A DNA stretch of 64,000 nucleotides, from positions 62,001 to 126,000 of the forward strand of contig UQWL01000003.1 of the NCBI GenBank assembly GCA_900544715.1, read 5' to 3'. Below, one piece after another: positions 46,601-55,478 of this stretch; positions within the stretch are counted from its first letter, which is position 1; the number at the start of each line of letters is the position of its first letter. This stretch comes from an uncultured Oscillospiraceae bacterium. Lineage in GTDB: Bacteria > Bacillota > Clostridia > Oscillospirales > Acutalibacteraceae. Position numbers and translations under genes: made by a program. The notes under the pieces are model-generated. The model was given only the letters and a program-made list of their open reading frames with translations, did not search any database and had not been told where the DNA came from.

Positions 46601-47734
46601 TCACTGCCAACCCGCCTTCCCCCGACGGATCAGGAGAACGGCCTCGTTGAGCTGGGGCGCACGCTTGCGGAAGAAGTTCCGATAGGCTTCACAATAGTAG
46701 TTAAGGCCGATTTTACCATCCGCTTCAACGACACGATCGCGCCTACAGCCATTGCGGCAGATAAAATGATACGGGCAATCGCGGCATTCCTGCGGCATAT
46801 CCAGAGAGGTCTGAATGAAGGCCTGCGCTCGGGCGCTACTGAGCAGTTCGGCAAAGCTGTTTTGCCCCACTGTGCCGAGCTTCCATTCATCGAGCACATA
46901 GAAATCGCAGGGGTAAACGCCGCCATCCCCCTCCACGACAAACTGAATCGAGCAGCGCCCGTTCATGTTGCAGGATTCCGGCGGACGGCCCATGAGAACG
47001 GAGAGCCAGTTTTCAATATGCCGGATGCTGATATAGCGCCCGGCCTTTAAATCCGCCAGCCAGAGGTCAAAGATGCGGAGCAAAAAGGCTTCATATTCGT
47101 CGCAGGAGAGGTGGTAGCCCGCCTGCCCGCGCTCCCCGTCCAGCGGCTCCAGGCAGGGGATGAATTGCAGGTATCGAAAGCCGTTGCGGACGAAAAACCG
47201 GTAAATTTTTTCAATCGACCGCGCGTTTTGCCCGGTGACGACGGAGAGGATGTTATAGGGCACGCCGTGCTTCTCCAGCACACGGGCCGCCCGCATCGTG
47301 CGGTTAAAGGTGCCCTTGCCCGCGCGGTCGAGGCGGTTGGAATCGTGGTATTCCGCGGGCCCGTCCAGGGAAAGCCCGGTCAAAAAGCGGTTGTCGTGCA
47401 GAAAGGCGGCCCATGTATCATCGATGAGATAGCCATTGGTCTGGATGCTGTTTTGAACGGCCACGCCCGGCTTGGCGTATTTCCGTTCCAACTGAAGGAA
47501 GCTACGGTAAAAATCAAGCCCGGCGAGCGTCGGCTCCCCGCCCTGGAACAGGAAGGAACAGGAGCCCTCCGCGTATTCCATGGCGGCGGAAACCAGGGCT
47601 TCGGCAGTCTCCAGGGCCATCATGCCCGCAAAGCCATGCGCGCGTTTATCGGCCACATCTTGATAGAAACAGTAGCGGCAATTCATGTTGCAGGCGGAGG
47701 AGGCCGGCTTGATCAGCACGCTGACTGGCGGCAT
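46601..47734 (-). CDS. Anaerobic sulfatase-maturating radical SAM enzyme
   Basis: 377 residues. The radical SAM cluster motif is CNMNCRYCFYQD, followed by FLFQGGEPTLAGLDF and VQNSIQTNGYLI, a combination specific for anSME. The SPASM domain has CSIQFVVEGDGGVYPCDFYV and CRDCPYHFICRNGCRRDR, which bind two auxiliary clusters. Such enzymes oxidise a Cys or Ser of a sulfatase to formylglycine. No sulfatase is in this window, so its client is elsewhere. The gene follows the MFS gene by six bases and faces the heparinase-like lyase, which suggests sulfated glycan metabolism. Confidence 0.92.
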   Translation of the reverse strand: MPPVSVLIKPASSACNMNCRYCFYQDVADKRAHGFAGMMALETAEALVSAAMEYAEGSCSFLFQGGEPTLAGLDFYRSFLQLERKYAKPGVAVQNSIQTNGYLIDDTWAAFLHDNRFLTGLSLDGPAEYHDSNRLDRAGKGTFNRTMRAARVLEKHGVPYNILSVVTGQNARSIEKIYRFFVRNGFRYLQFIPCLEPLDGERGQAGYHLSCDEYEAFLLRIFDLWLADLKAGRYISIRHIENWLSVLMGRPPESCNMNGRCSIQFVVEGDGGVYPCDFYVLDEWKLGTVGQNSFAELLSSARAQAFIQTSLDMPQECRDCPYHFICRNGCRRDRVVEADGKIGLNYYCEAYRNFFRKRAPQLNEAVLLIRRGKAGWQ

Positions 47735-47740
47735 GGAAGG

Positions 47741-49042
47741 TCAACTCCTTTCGAATTCAAGCGCCCGGATGTGACGGTCCCGATAAAACGGAAGGCAGGA
47801 GAGCATCCCTGTCATACCGATTACAAAAAACAGCAGGGCGGCGCCGGACCCTTTGCCCGTGCCGAAGAGCGCGGCCCAGAAGCTACCGGACGATTGTGTC
47901 GCCATAAAGGGCTCAAAGACTTGGTCAATCAGCAGGCCGCCCAGAAAATAGCCCAGCGGAATGGTGAAAAATTGAAGGGCGTTGCGGGCGGCATAGACAC
48001 GGCCCTGCATATCGATGGGAATTCTAGTGCGCAAGAGCACGTCCATATTGGCGTTCATGAAGGGGATGCAGGCCCATCCGAGCACCGCGCCGAGGCACCA
48101 GATCGGGGTGGAGCGCCCAAAGGCGAGAAAGAAATTCTCCGTGCTCATGGAGAAGAGCAGAGAGTTGAAAATCACGCGCACACGGCTTTTAGGCGGCGGC
48201 GCAATGGAGACGAGAACGCTCCCGCCCATCGTGGCGATCCCTGCAAAGGTGTTGACCAGGGCGAGCGCAGGCTCCCCCGCGCCCTGCCTCGACAGCAGCA
48301 TGGCCGGCAGGGCGGCGTTGTAGATAGACGCGGTAAAATTGATGATCGCAAGAAACAGGATTAGGTGCAGAATTCCCCGGTTCTCTTTCAAATACCGCAG
48401 CCCCTGCCGTGCGGCGCGCAACGGCGGTTCAGCCGGTGAAGTACCCTCCCGCGCCTTTGGAATCTGGATCCATCCGGCCAGAGTCAGAAAGGCGGCCGCA
48501 AAAGTGCCCAGGTCGAAGAAAATAACCGCCTGCAAGCCCGCCGCGGCAAGCAACGCGGTTGCCAGCACAGGGGCGAGAATCGTGACAAGCGAGTTGGAAA
48601 AAGACCGCAGCCCGCTGACCTTTTGATAGTGCTTCTGCGGCGTGAGAAGGCTGACCGCCACATCTGAGGCGGGCTGCTGCATGGTATTCATCAGCCCGTT
48701 CAATGCATTGACGATGTAGAGAACCCAGATTTCCAAACGGCCTGCCCGAAATAGGAGCAGCACCGTCAGCGTGCATGCGGCGGCAAAGGAATCGCTGGCC
48801 AGCATAATAGCTTTTTTATTCCACCGGTCGCTCAGCGCGCCCGCAAAAATGCTAAACAAGACATAGGGCGCGTAGGAACAGATGGAGAGCAGCGAAGTCG
48901 TCAGGGCGGATCCCTGCTGCTGGTAGGACCAGACGACCAGCGCAAAGCTCGTCATCGCGCTGCCGAGCGCGGAAAAAGATTGCGTTACCCAGAGCAGGAG
49001 AAACGTGCGAAGCTCCCGGAATATTGTTTGAATGGTTTTCAT
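47741..49042 (-). CDS. MFS transporter
   Basis: 433 residues with twelve helices. LRTFLLLWVTQSFSALGSAM in the first helix and FSIFAGALSDRWNKKAIML between helices two and three (the MFS GxxxDRxxRR motif) match the macrolide-efflux/enterobactin-exporter subgroup. GRVYAARNALQFFTIPLGYF lies in the second half. AAGGAGCAAGG precedes the ATG. It is transcribed with the anSME gene (six-base gap). The combination might export an inhibitor or move sugar products; neither can be shown. The 49043-49365 interval upstream has no gene that I trust. Confidence 0.9.
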   Translation of the reverse strand: MKTIQTIFRELRTFLLLWVTQSFSALGSAMTSFALVVWSYQQQGSALTTSLLSICSYAPYVLFSIFAGALSDRWNKKAIMLASDSFAAACTLTVLLLFRAGRLEIWVLYIVNALNGLMNTMQQPASDVAVSLLTPQKHYQKVSGLRSFSNSLVTILAPVLATALLAAAGLQAVIFFDLGTFAAAFLTLAGWIQIPKAREGTSPAEPPLRAARQGLRYLKENRGILHLILFLAIINFTASIYNAALPAMLLSRQGAGEPALALVNTFAGIATMGGSVLVSIAPPPKSRVRVIFNSLLFSMSTENFFLAFGRSTPIWCLGAVLGWACIPFMNANMDVLLRTRIPIDMQGRVYAARNALQFFTIPLGYFLGGLLIDQVFEPFMATQSSGSFWAALFGTGKGSGAALLFFVIGMTGMLSCLPFYRDRHIRALEFERS

Positions 49043-49365
49043 TTTGACCTTGCTCCTTTTATTTGTAATCCAATAAAAGTGCAGGGCCCGATGGGCGATG
49101 AAAAGGTCATTTGCGGTTGCCCCGTGCAGATTCGCCCGGAATCAGACCATGCACGGAGCTGGGCCAATGCAGAGCTTCATGAAAATCAATCCTTTTTTAT
49201 AATCTTAAGATCCTAATTCAAAAGGAAGGAGAGCGTTTCTTCGTGTGGCAGGGGCATTCAATATGCGCCTCTGCGCGAAACCGGTTGCTGAATAAATCTA
49301 AATGGATTGTCATTTTGTTGAGTAGCATCATTACCACCCCTTATCATCGGGGGAAAGCTTAGAAT

Positions 49366-49401
49366 GGCAAAACCGCCACAAGCGATAACAGCTTGTGGCG
49401 G
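49366..49401 (-). terminator. Terminator of tRNA-Pro
   Basis: A perfect 11-bp stem CCGCCACAAGC/GCTTGTGGCGG followed on the minus strand by TTTTGCC, starting two bases after the tRNA CCA end. Confidence 0.9.
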
Positions 49402-49403
49402 CA

Positions 49404-49480
49404 TGGTCGAGGCGACAGGACTTGAACCTGCGGCATCTTGGTCCCAAACCAAGCACTCTACCAAACTGAGCTACGCCTCG
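49404..49480 (-). tRNA. tRNA-Pro (anticodon UGG)
   Basis: 77 nt including an encoded CCA. The acceptor stem pairs CGAGGCG with CGCCTCG; the anticodon loop TTTGGGA gives UGG; the T arm contains GGTTCAAGTCC. UGG reads proline codons through wobble. The transcript has its own consensus promoter and terminator, so it is a single-tRNA unit. Confidence 0.97.
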
Positions 49481-49509
49481 ATACAGGTTTTTCATTGGAT
49501 GCGACGATC

Positions 49510-49538
49510 ATTATACACAGATTTCAAAGAATTGTCAA
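49510..49538 (-). promoter_or_regulatory. Consensus promoter of tRNA-Pro
   Basis: Minus strand TTGACA, 17 bases, TATAAT: a perfect consensus about 30 bases before the mature tRNA. Confidence 0.93.
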
Positions 49539-49660
49539 TGCGCAATCGGGGATCCGCATCCGTTTTGCATTGCGGGCAGGCGCCTGCCTGTGGTATACTA
49601 AACCATATTCCGATGAGTGGAAAATGTGACGTATACGGTCGGATAATGGAGGGCGTTTCC

Positions 49661-51337
49661 ATGCCGGATCAATTGAAGAAAAACGATCGGATTCCCTTGA
49701 AGATCACCGGCGTAACCGCTGAGGGGAGCGGCGTTGGGCACTATAACGGACTAGCCGTATTTGTGGCGAACGCGGCGCAGGGGGATACCATCACCGCACA
49801 TATCATCAAGGTGAAAAAGAATTATGCGGTGGCGCGGATTCATCAAGTCGTCACCCCGTCGCCGGACAGGGTAAAGCCGGATTGCCCAGTGTTCCAGCAG
49901 TGCGGCGGCTGCGCCTGGCGGCATATTTCCTATGAAGCGGAGTGCCGGCTCAAGGAGCAGACAGTGGCGGACGCGCTTTCGCGCATTGGGCATCTCGCTA
50001 TCACGCCACAGCCGATCCTCGCGGCTAGGGAGACGGACGGCTATCGCAATAAAGCGCAGTTCCCCGTTGGCGGGCTGGCGCGGGAGCTGAAAATCGGCTT
50101 TTTTGCACCGCGCAGCCACCGGATTGTGGATTGCCGCGCTTGCCGGCTCCAGCCGCCGGAGTTTGAAGGCGCGCTGCGGGCCTTTGCCCGCTGGATCGAA
50201 GAAAATCAGGTGCCGATTTACAATGAGGAAACGGGCGAGGGCTTGCTGCGGCATATCTATTTGCGTAAGGCGGAGGCGACGGGGGAGGTGATGGCCTGCG
50301 CGGTGGTCAACGGCGATGAAATTCCGGAGCCGGAGCGGCTCGCCGGGGAACTTCTGCGGGAGGTGCCCAACCTCAAGAGCCTGCTTTTAAACCGTAACAC
50401 GGCACGGACGAATGTGGTGCTGGGCCCTGTATGCAAAACACTTTGGGGAGAGGATGGGATCATAGACGAGCTCTGCGGCCTGCGCTTTTTCCTTTCCCCT
50501 CTCTCCTTTTATCAGGTTAACCGCGCGCAGGCAGAGCGGCTTTACCAAAAGGCGGCGGAATATGCCGCGCTGACCGGAGCGGAAACCCTGCTCGACCTTT
50601 ACTGCGGTACGGGCACGATTGGCCTGACGATGGCGGGCAAAGCCAAACAGGTCATCGGGGTGGAAGTTGTGCCGGAGGCAGTGGAGGACGCCAAGCGCAA
50701 TGCGACGCTCAATGGGATTACGAACGCGCGGTTCCTCTGTGGCGACGCGGCTCTGGCGGCGCGTCAGCTTGCCGAAGAGGGCGTGCAGCCGGATGTGATC
50801 GTGATCGACCCGCCGCGCAAGGGCTGCGACGCGCAGCTGATTGATACGATGGTGGAGATGGCGCCAAAGCGGGTGGTTTATGTATCCTGCGACCCGGCGA
50901 CGCTCGCGCGGGATTTGAAGCTGTTTGAGGAGAAGGGGTACAAAACAAGGGAAGCAACGCCGGTGGATTTGTTCCCGAGGACAGGGCATGTGGAGACGGT
51001 AGTACTGCTTTCCCACAAAAAGCCCGACAGTCATATCAACATAAAAGTTGAGTTTGGCGAGGGTGAGGGTAAAGTTCCTTTAAAGGCAATCTCCGAAAGG
51101 GCAGAAGCCTATAAGCCAAAAGAGCGAGTCACCTACAAAATGATAAAAGAGTACATAGAAGCAAAATACGGCTTCAAAGTACATACTGCATATATTGCAG
51201 AGGTTAAGAGAGATTTGGGCTTACCGATGTATGATGCTCCCAATGCGGTAGAGGAATTGAAACATCCGAGGAAGCAGCCGACAGCGGAGAAAGTGGAAGC
51301 AATTAAAGATGCGTTGAAGCATTTTAGTCTGCTTTGA
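49661..51337 (+). CDS. rlmD: 23S rRNA (uracil-5-)-methyltransferase RlmD-like, with grafted C-terminal tail
   Basis: 558 residues from the ATG at 49661 with GGAGGG upstream. TRAM domain (~1-65), then the iron-sulfur cysteines in CPVFQQCGGCAWR, the SAM motif LLDLYCGTGTIGL, VIDPPRKGC and the catalytic Cys in VVYVSCDPATLARDL. The native domain ends near HVETVVLLSH (residue ~450). The next ~110 residues are an extra tail, including PKERVTYKMIKEYIEAKYGF and LGLPMYDAPNAVEELKHPRK, in AT-richer codons unlike the rest of the gene. The same kind of tail is familiar to me from clostridial rlmD genes and from mobile elements. It methylates a uracil of 23S rRNA; the tail's role is unknown. Confidence 0.93.
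   Translation: MPDQLKKNDRIPLKITGVTAEGSGVGHYNGLAVFVANAAQGDTITAHIIKVKKNYAVARIHQVVTPSPDRVKPDCPVFQQCGGCAWRHISYEAECRLKEQTVADALSRIGHLAITPQPILAARETDGYRNKAQFPVGGLARELKIGFFAPRSHRIVDCRACRLQPPEFEGALRAFARWIEENQVPIYNEETGEGLLRHIYLRKAEATGEVMACAVVNGDEIPEPERLAGELLREVPNLKSLLLNRNTARTNVVLGPVCKTLWGEDGIIDELCGLRFFLSPLSFYQVNRAQAERLYQKAAEYAALTGAETLLDLYCGTGTIGLTMAGKAKQVIGVEVVPEAVEDAKRNATLNGITNARFLCGDAALAARQLAEEGVQPDVIVIDPPRKGCDAQLIDTMVEMAPKRVVYVSCDPATLARDLKLFEEKGYKTREATPVDLFPRTGHVETVVLLSHKKPDSHINIKVEFGEGEGKVPLKAISERAEAYKPKERVTYKMIKEYIEAKYGFKVHTAYIAEVKRDLGLPMYDAPNAVEELKHPRKQPTAEKVEAIKDALKHFSLL
50987..51010 (+). other. Putative integration junction at the rlmD 3' end
   Basis: CATGTGGAGACGGTAGTACT encodes HVETVVL, the last conserved block of RlmD/RumA. 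The 3' ends of rumA-type genes are known insertion sites for Gram-positive integrative elements, and here the composition changes right after this block. No second copy of the core was found in the window. Confidence 0.5.
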
Positions 51338-51415
51338 GTTTGAACCCTACAAAAAGCTCGTTGTTCTTGTAAACAAGAGAAGAAATCTATTTTGAAGTAA
51401 ACTAGGAGGAAATAT

Positions 51416-52336
51416 ATGAAACAATTTTTATATCTTGATGTAGATATAGTAAATTCTATTATTGCGCAGTCCGAACAAGGACTAATACAGTCATTATCTA
51501 ATGAGCAAGTGTCCAGCGATACAGAATCGGATAATTCAAAAATGGTAGCAAATATTAGTGCCAAATTAGGAGGATCACTTGTAAAGCTTGCGAAAGCAGA
51601 AGCTAATTTGTCAGGAAGTTTTGAATCAGTTGAGGGTGGCTCATCTACATCAACTTCTCGTGAAATCATTTCTAAGACAATGCATGATGCAGCTTTTGAT
51701 ATTGCATATAGTCATATTAGTCCGATAAAAATTGTAAATGGAGATCAGAGTGTTGATGATACTGGTAATTATATTGAAATGACACGAGTATTTGATTTTG
51801 TTGACTTTGACTACCTTGAGGGGTTATTCGAAAAAGAAGGGATTATAGATTTTATTAAAAAAAATACTGCTGAGCAAATTGAAGCTGAGGCAGAAAAAAT
51901 AAAAGAGGGATATAATAGAGAGCAATTACGTAAAGCAGGAATTAATTTTAAAGCTGAAATAAAAAATGCTATAGCTGTTAGTAATAAGCAGTTTGATGAT
52001 ATTGCGATAATCATTAAGGCGTTAAGAGGATTGATACCATATAATCGTATGCTTATTTCGAATGATGGATATTTAATTCCATTAAATACAAAGTATTTTA
52101 GAGTTGATCCGATAGATTTAGGATTTAAATATGGTGGTGAAATTACTTGTGTTGGTATGGTTACTAATATAATAGGAGAAGATACCAATCCCAACGATGA
52201 TAAAAATATTTTTGCTACATTGCAATTTACAGCAAATGAAGTGCTCAGAAGTATGCTTCCGACAAATCAAAATAATCTTTGTGTAGTTCATCCTATTGCA
52301 ATTTATTATGAAGCTAATGAGCAAGGCTATTTATAA
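51416..52336 (+). CDS. DUF6414-like protein, probably horizontally acquired
   Basis: 306 residues. The opening KQFLYLDVDIVNSIIAQSEQ is the recognisable family start. The middle is charged and helical (KKNTAEQIEAEAEKIKEGYN), and the last third looks beta-rich. There is no signal peptide or membrane helix. The gene is far more AT-rich than its neighbours, with A/T-ending codons throughout. It starts 79 bases after the grafted tail of rlmD, with AGGAGG five bases before the start. Members of this family turn up in mobile regions; no biochemical role is known to me. I judge it to be cargo left by an integrated element. Confidence 0.75.
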   Translation: MKQFLYLDVDIVNSIIAQSEQGLIQSLSNEQVSSDTESDNSKMVANISAKLGGSLVKLAKAEANLSGSFESVEGGSSTSTSREIISKTMHDAAFDIAYSHISPIKIVNGDQSVDDTGNYIEMTRVFDFVDFDYLEGLFEKEGIIDFIKKNTAEQIEAEAEKIKEGYNREQLRKAGINFKAEIKNAIAVSNKQFDDIAIIIKALRGLIPYNRMLISNDGYLIPLNTKYFRVDPIDLGFKYGGEITCVGMVTNIIGEDTNPNDDKNIFATLQFTANEVLRSMLPTNQNNLCVVHPIAIYYEANEQGYL

Positions 52337-52516
52337 ACCTATATTTGATTTTGTGGGAAAAGAGGTGTATGAGCAGTATTCGTACTGGATAAATATTGCC
52401 CATATTTCCACGATTTTGTGGGGATATATTCTAATTTGATATTCATGTTGAGACGGTTGCATGGCTGGAGTGTTCTGCTTGCGGATGAAATGTTTTTGGA
52501 GAAGGAGGCGTCTCAT

Positions 52517-52861
52517 ATGAAAAAAGTCAAGATCACCGTCTTGAAAACCACCCTCGATCAGGAGCTTGCGGCAGAATATGGTGCAGAGGGTTTCACCGCC
52601 TGCCCGATGCTGCAGGAGGGTCAGGTCTTTTATGCGGACTATGCAAAGCCTGAGGGACTTTGCGACGAAGCTTGGAAGGCGATTTATCAATATGTGTTCG
52701 CTCTTGCACACGGCGCAGGCAATGAACTGTTTTATTACGGCGACTGGATCCGCAGGCCCGGTGTTGCTATTTGCAGCTGCAACGACGGCATTCGCCCGGT
52801 TATTTTCAAGCTGGAAGCGACGCAGGAGGCATCCCAAATTGACTATGAGCCGGTTCGGTAA
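52517..52861 (+). CDS. TIGR04076-family protein
   Basis: 114 residues. KVKITVLKTTLDQELAAEYG and GEGLCDEAWKAIYQYVFALA-like wording (here EGLCDEAWKAIYQYVFAL), then CSCNDGIRPVIFKLEA, match the TIGR04076 family of small cysteine-containing proteins of anaerobes. Function unknown; conserved Cys (in FTACPML and ICSCND) might bind metal. AAGGAGG precedes the ATG at 52517. The gene marks the return to native base composition after the AT-rich insert; only a short transition zone (52337-52516) lies between. Confidence 0.85.
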   Translation: MKKVKITVLKTTLDQELAAEYGAEGFTACPMLQEGQVFYADYAKPEGLCDEAWKAIYQYVFALAHGAGNELFYYGDWIRRPGVAICSCNDGIRPVIFKLEATQEASQIDYEPVR

Positions 52862-52905
52862 CCACCGGGCAGGCAGAAAAAGCATAACAGAATGAGGTGT
52901 ATGCC

Positions 52906-53622
52906 ATGGATTCCATCCCTGAACTGAACATCGTCGCCCGAATCCGTAGCGACTTCCCGACCAAATTCGGCATCCCGCGTCAGAGCGGGCTGGTGGAGGA
53001 GCTGAAGGCCGAGCTCGTTTTTGAGCCGGAATACCGCAACCCGGAAGCACTGCGGGGGTTGGAGGGGTTTTCCTATATTTGGATCATCTGGATGTTTTCC
53101 GAATCGGTGCGGGAGGGCTGGTCGCCCACCGTGCGGCCTCCTCGCTTGGGCGGGAATACGCGCATGGGCGTGTTTGCAACCCGCTCGCCGTTCCGGCCCA
53201 ATCCGATTGGGCTCTCCGCCGTCCGGCTGGACGGTATCCGGCGGGATGAAACGCTAGGGCAGGTGCTGCTGGTTTCGGGCGCGGACTTGATGGATGGTAC
53301 GCCCATTCTGGATATCAAACCCTATCTCCCCTTTGCAGATAGCTATCCACAGGCCAGCGGCGGCTTTGCCGAGCAAAAAAGGGACGAGCCGTTCACGGTG
53401 GATTTCCCGCAGGCGCTGCTGGAGCAGGTGCCAAAGGAGCACAGGCAGGCGCTGCTGGGCGTGTTGGCGCAGGATCCGCGGCCGTCGTATCACGCTGATC
53501 CGCAGCGGGTTTACGGCATGGAATTCGCAGGGCTTGAGGTGAACTTCCGCGTGCGGGAGAATGTGCTGACGGTGCTGGCGGTAAATCCGCGTGAAAAAGA
53601 AGGGGCATTTCGGCCCCGTTAG
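52906..53622 (+). CDS. trmO: tRNA (N6-threonylcarbamoyladenosine-37) methyltransferase TrmO
   Basis: 238 residues. The TsaA/TrmO signature is clear: ARIRSDFPTKFGIPRQSGLV, GLEGFSYIWIIWMF, RPPRLGGNTRMGVFATRSPF followed by RPNPIGLSAVRL, and ADLMDGTPILDIKPYLPFAD. The fold is a beta barrel that binds SAM. It methylates t6A37 of certain tRNAs. The ATG at 52906 has GAGGTG at six bases. It is followed by a sodium symporter gene 18 bases later. Confidence 0.93.
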   Translation: MDSIPELNIVARIRSDFPTKFGIPRQSGLVEELKAELVFEPEYRNPEALRGLEGFSYIWIIWMFSESVREGWSPTVRPPRLGGNTRMGVFATRSPFRPNPIGLSAVRLDGIRRDETLGQVLLVSGADLMDGTPILDIKPYLPFADSYPQASGGFAEQKRDEPFTVDFPQALLEQVPKEHRQALLGVLAQDPRPSYHADPQRVYGMEFAGLEVNFRVRENVLTVLAVNPREKEGAFRPR

Positions 53623-53640
53623 GCAGGAGAGGTTTTGAAG

Positions 53641-54975
53641 ATGAGAGAAAAGCAGATTGAAGGGAATCGAAACGGAACATTCAGCTCCTCGCTGGGCTTT
53701 GTGATCGCCTGCGTTGGCTCGGCCGTCGGGCTCGGGAACATCTGGATGTTCCCCTACCGGGTGGGGCAGTATGGCGGCGCGGCATTTTTGATCCCTTATC
53801 TTCTGTTTACGTTCCTGTTCGGCTGGGTGGGGCTTTCCGGCGAATTTGCAATCGGGCGGCTTGCCCGCACGGGTACGATCGGCTCCTATGCATACTGCTT
53901 TGCCAGCCGGGGGAGGAAAAAGCTCGGCGCCGCCCTGAGCTGGATTCCGCTGCTGGGATCGCTCGGTATTGCCATCGGCTATGCAGTGATCCTCGGCTGG
54001 GTGCTGAGAAGCCTGGCGGGTTCCGCCACGGGCGAGCTGCTCGCTACGGACGCGGAAAGCTTTTTTCACCAAGCTTCGGGCAGCTTCGGCAGCGTGCCCT
54101 GGCATGTGGCCATCGTTGTGATGGTGGGCCTTGTGCTGATGTTCGGCGTGACGAAGGGGATCGAAAAGGTGAGCAAGGTGCTCATGCCGCTGTTTTTCGT
54201 GCTGTTCCTGATTTTGGCGGTGTGGGTTGCGTTCCTGCCCGGTGCGGCGGAGGGCTACAAATTCCTTTTCATCCCGGAATGGAAGGCTCTTTTGCGGGTG
54301 GATACCTGGGTGATGGCAATGGGGCAGGCGTTTTTCTCCCTCTCGATCACCGGCTCCGGCATGATCGTCTATGGAGCGTATCTGGAGAAAGACGCGGATA
54401 TCCCGCGCGCCTCCCTGCGCACGGCATTGTTCGATACGCTCGCGGCGCTGCTTTCCGGCCTTGCGATTATGCCAGCGGTGTTCGCCTTCGGCGTGGACGT
54501 TACCCGCGGGCCGTCGCTGATGTTTATCGCGCTGCCGACCGTGTTTCAAAGGATGCCGTTTGGCAGGGCCTTTGCCGTGTTCTTTTTTATTTCAGTGGCG
54601 TTTGCGGGGATTACCTCGCTGATCAATATGTTTGAGGCCGTCACGGAGAGTTGGCAGAACCATTTCGGCCTGGGGCGCAAAACGGCGGTGCTCATCTGCT
54701 CCGCGATTACGCTCGCGGCCGGGCTCTTTTTGGAGGCGGAGCCGAGCGTGGGCAGCTGGCTTGATTTCATCACGATTGTGGTGGTGCCGATCGGGGCGGT
54801 GCTGGGCGCGGTTTCCATCTATTATGTGCTGGGTTGGGATAAAATCCGCAAGGAGCTGGATACGGGGCGGAAAAAGCCTGTTTCGCGGGCTTTTGGGCAA
54901 ACGGCGAAATTTATCTATGTGCCGCTGACCGTTCTGATCCTGATCCTGGGTTTTGTCTACAAGGGCATCGGATAA
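53641..54975 (+). CDS. NSS-family sodium-dependent transporter
   Basis: 444 residues, eleven to twelve helices. The first helix has FVIACVGSAVGLGNIWMFPY, the unwound sodium- and substrate-binding segment of the LeuT/SNF fold, and IPYLLFTFLFGWVGLSGEFA follows. MGQAFFSLSITGSGMIVYGA is the sixth-helix site. This subgroup probably takes up an amino acid or tryptophan-like compound with sodium; substrate residues were not compared. A TTG six bases upstream is an alternative start. It forms a run with the following small genes. Confidence 0.93.
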   Translation: MREKQIEGNRNGTFSSSLGFVIACVGSAVGLGNIWMFPYRVGQYGGAAFLIPYLLFTFLFGWVGLSGEFAIGRLARTGTIGSYAYCFASRGRKKLGAALSWIPLLGSLGIAIGYAVILGWVLRSLAGSATGELLATDAESFFHQASGSFGSVPWHVAIVVMVGLVLMFGVTKGIEKVSKVLMPLFFVLFLILAVWVAFLPGAAEGYKFLFIPEWKALLRVDTWVMAMGQAFFSLSITGSGMIVYGAYLEKDADIPRASLRTALFDTLAALLSGLAIMPAVFAFGVDVTRGPSLMFIALPTVFQRMPFGRAFAVFFFISVAFAGITSLINMFEAVTESWQNHFGLGRKTAVLICSAITLAAGLFLEAEPSVGSWLDFITIVVVPIGAVLGAVSIYYVLGWDKIRKELDTGRKKPVSRAFGQTAKFIYVPLTVLILILGFVYKGIG

Positions 54976-55006
54976 AAATGAGGAAAATGAGGAAGGGGAT
55001 GGGGCT

Positions 55007-55453
55007 ATGGGCCCGCTTGATCTTTTGTGTGATGGAATGATCGCCTATTCTGAGGGCGACCCCAAACGGATTCAGCATTTTCTCAAGGTGCACAGCCTGG
55101 CGCGGCTGATCGCCGTGTCGGAAGGGATTGACGCGCACACGCGATTTACTTTAGAGGCGGCGGCCTATGTGCGGAATATCGGCATCCAGCCTGCACAGGC
55201 GAAAGCGATGCTGGAAGAGCTCTACTTCCCGCAGGATGTGATTGACCGCGTTACTTTTCTCGTCGGCCATCACCATGCGGATACCGCGGGTGGCGGCGCG
55301 GATTCCCAGATCCTCGCGGAGGCGGAATGCCTGGTGAACCTCTGTGAGGAGAATGCGGGGAAAAGCGCCGTGTGGAGCGCCGATCACCGCGTTTTCCGCA
55401 CGGAATCCGGCAAGCGGCTGCTAAAGCTGATGTTTGGTATAAAAGACGATTGA
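55007..55453 (+). CDS. HD-domain protein
   Basis: 148 residues. FLKVHSLARLIAVSEGID gives the first His, TLEAAAYVRNIG replaces the HD pair (Y-V at that place), and VGHHHADTAGGGADSQILAE carries the later His and Asp residues. It therefore looks like an HD-superfamily protein with an altered HD dyad, possibly with lost or changed phosphohydrolase activity. A GGAAGGGG site precedes the ATG at 55007. It is 31 bases behind the symporter gene. Confidence 0.8.
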   Translation: MGPLDLLCDGMIAYSEGDPKRIQHFLKVHSLARLIAVSEGIDAHTRFTLEAAAYVRNIGIQPAQAKAMLEELYFPQDVIDRVTFLVGHHHADTAGGGADSQILAEAECLVNLCEENAGKSAVWSADHRVFRTESGKRLLKLMFGIKDD

Positions 55454-55478
55454 CTGAATACGGAAAAGGGGTAATTTC

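Noticed and set aside
46601..49042. A RiPP biosynthesis cluster (radical SAM/SPASM plus exporter)
   Set aside because: The radical SAM sequence has anSME-specific motifs and no small precursor gene was found nearby.
49258..49464. A 68-codon minus-strand frame over the tRNA-Pro region
   Set aside because: It is a translation of the tRNA gene and its terminator, a common artefact, with no ribosome site.
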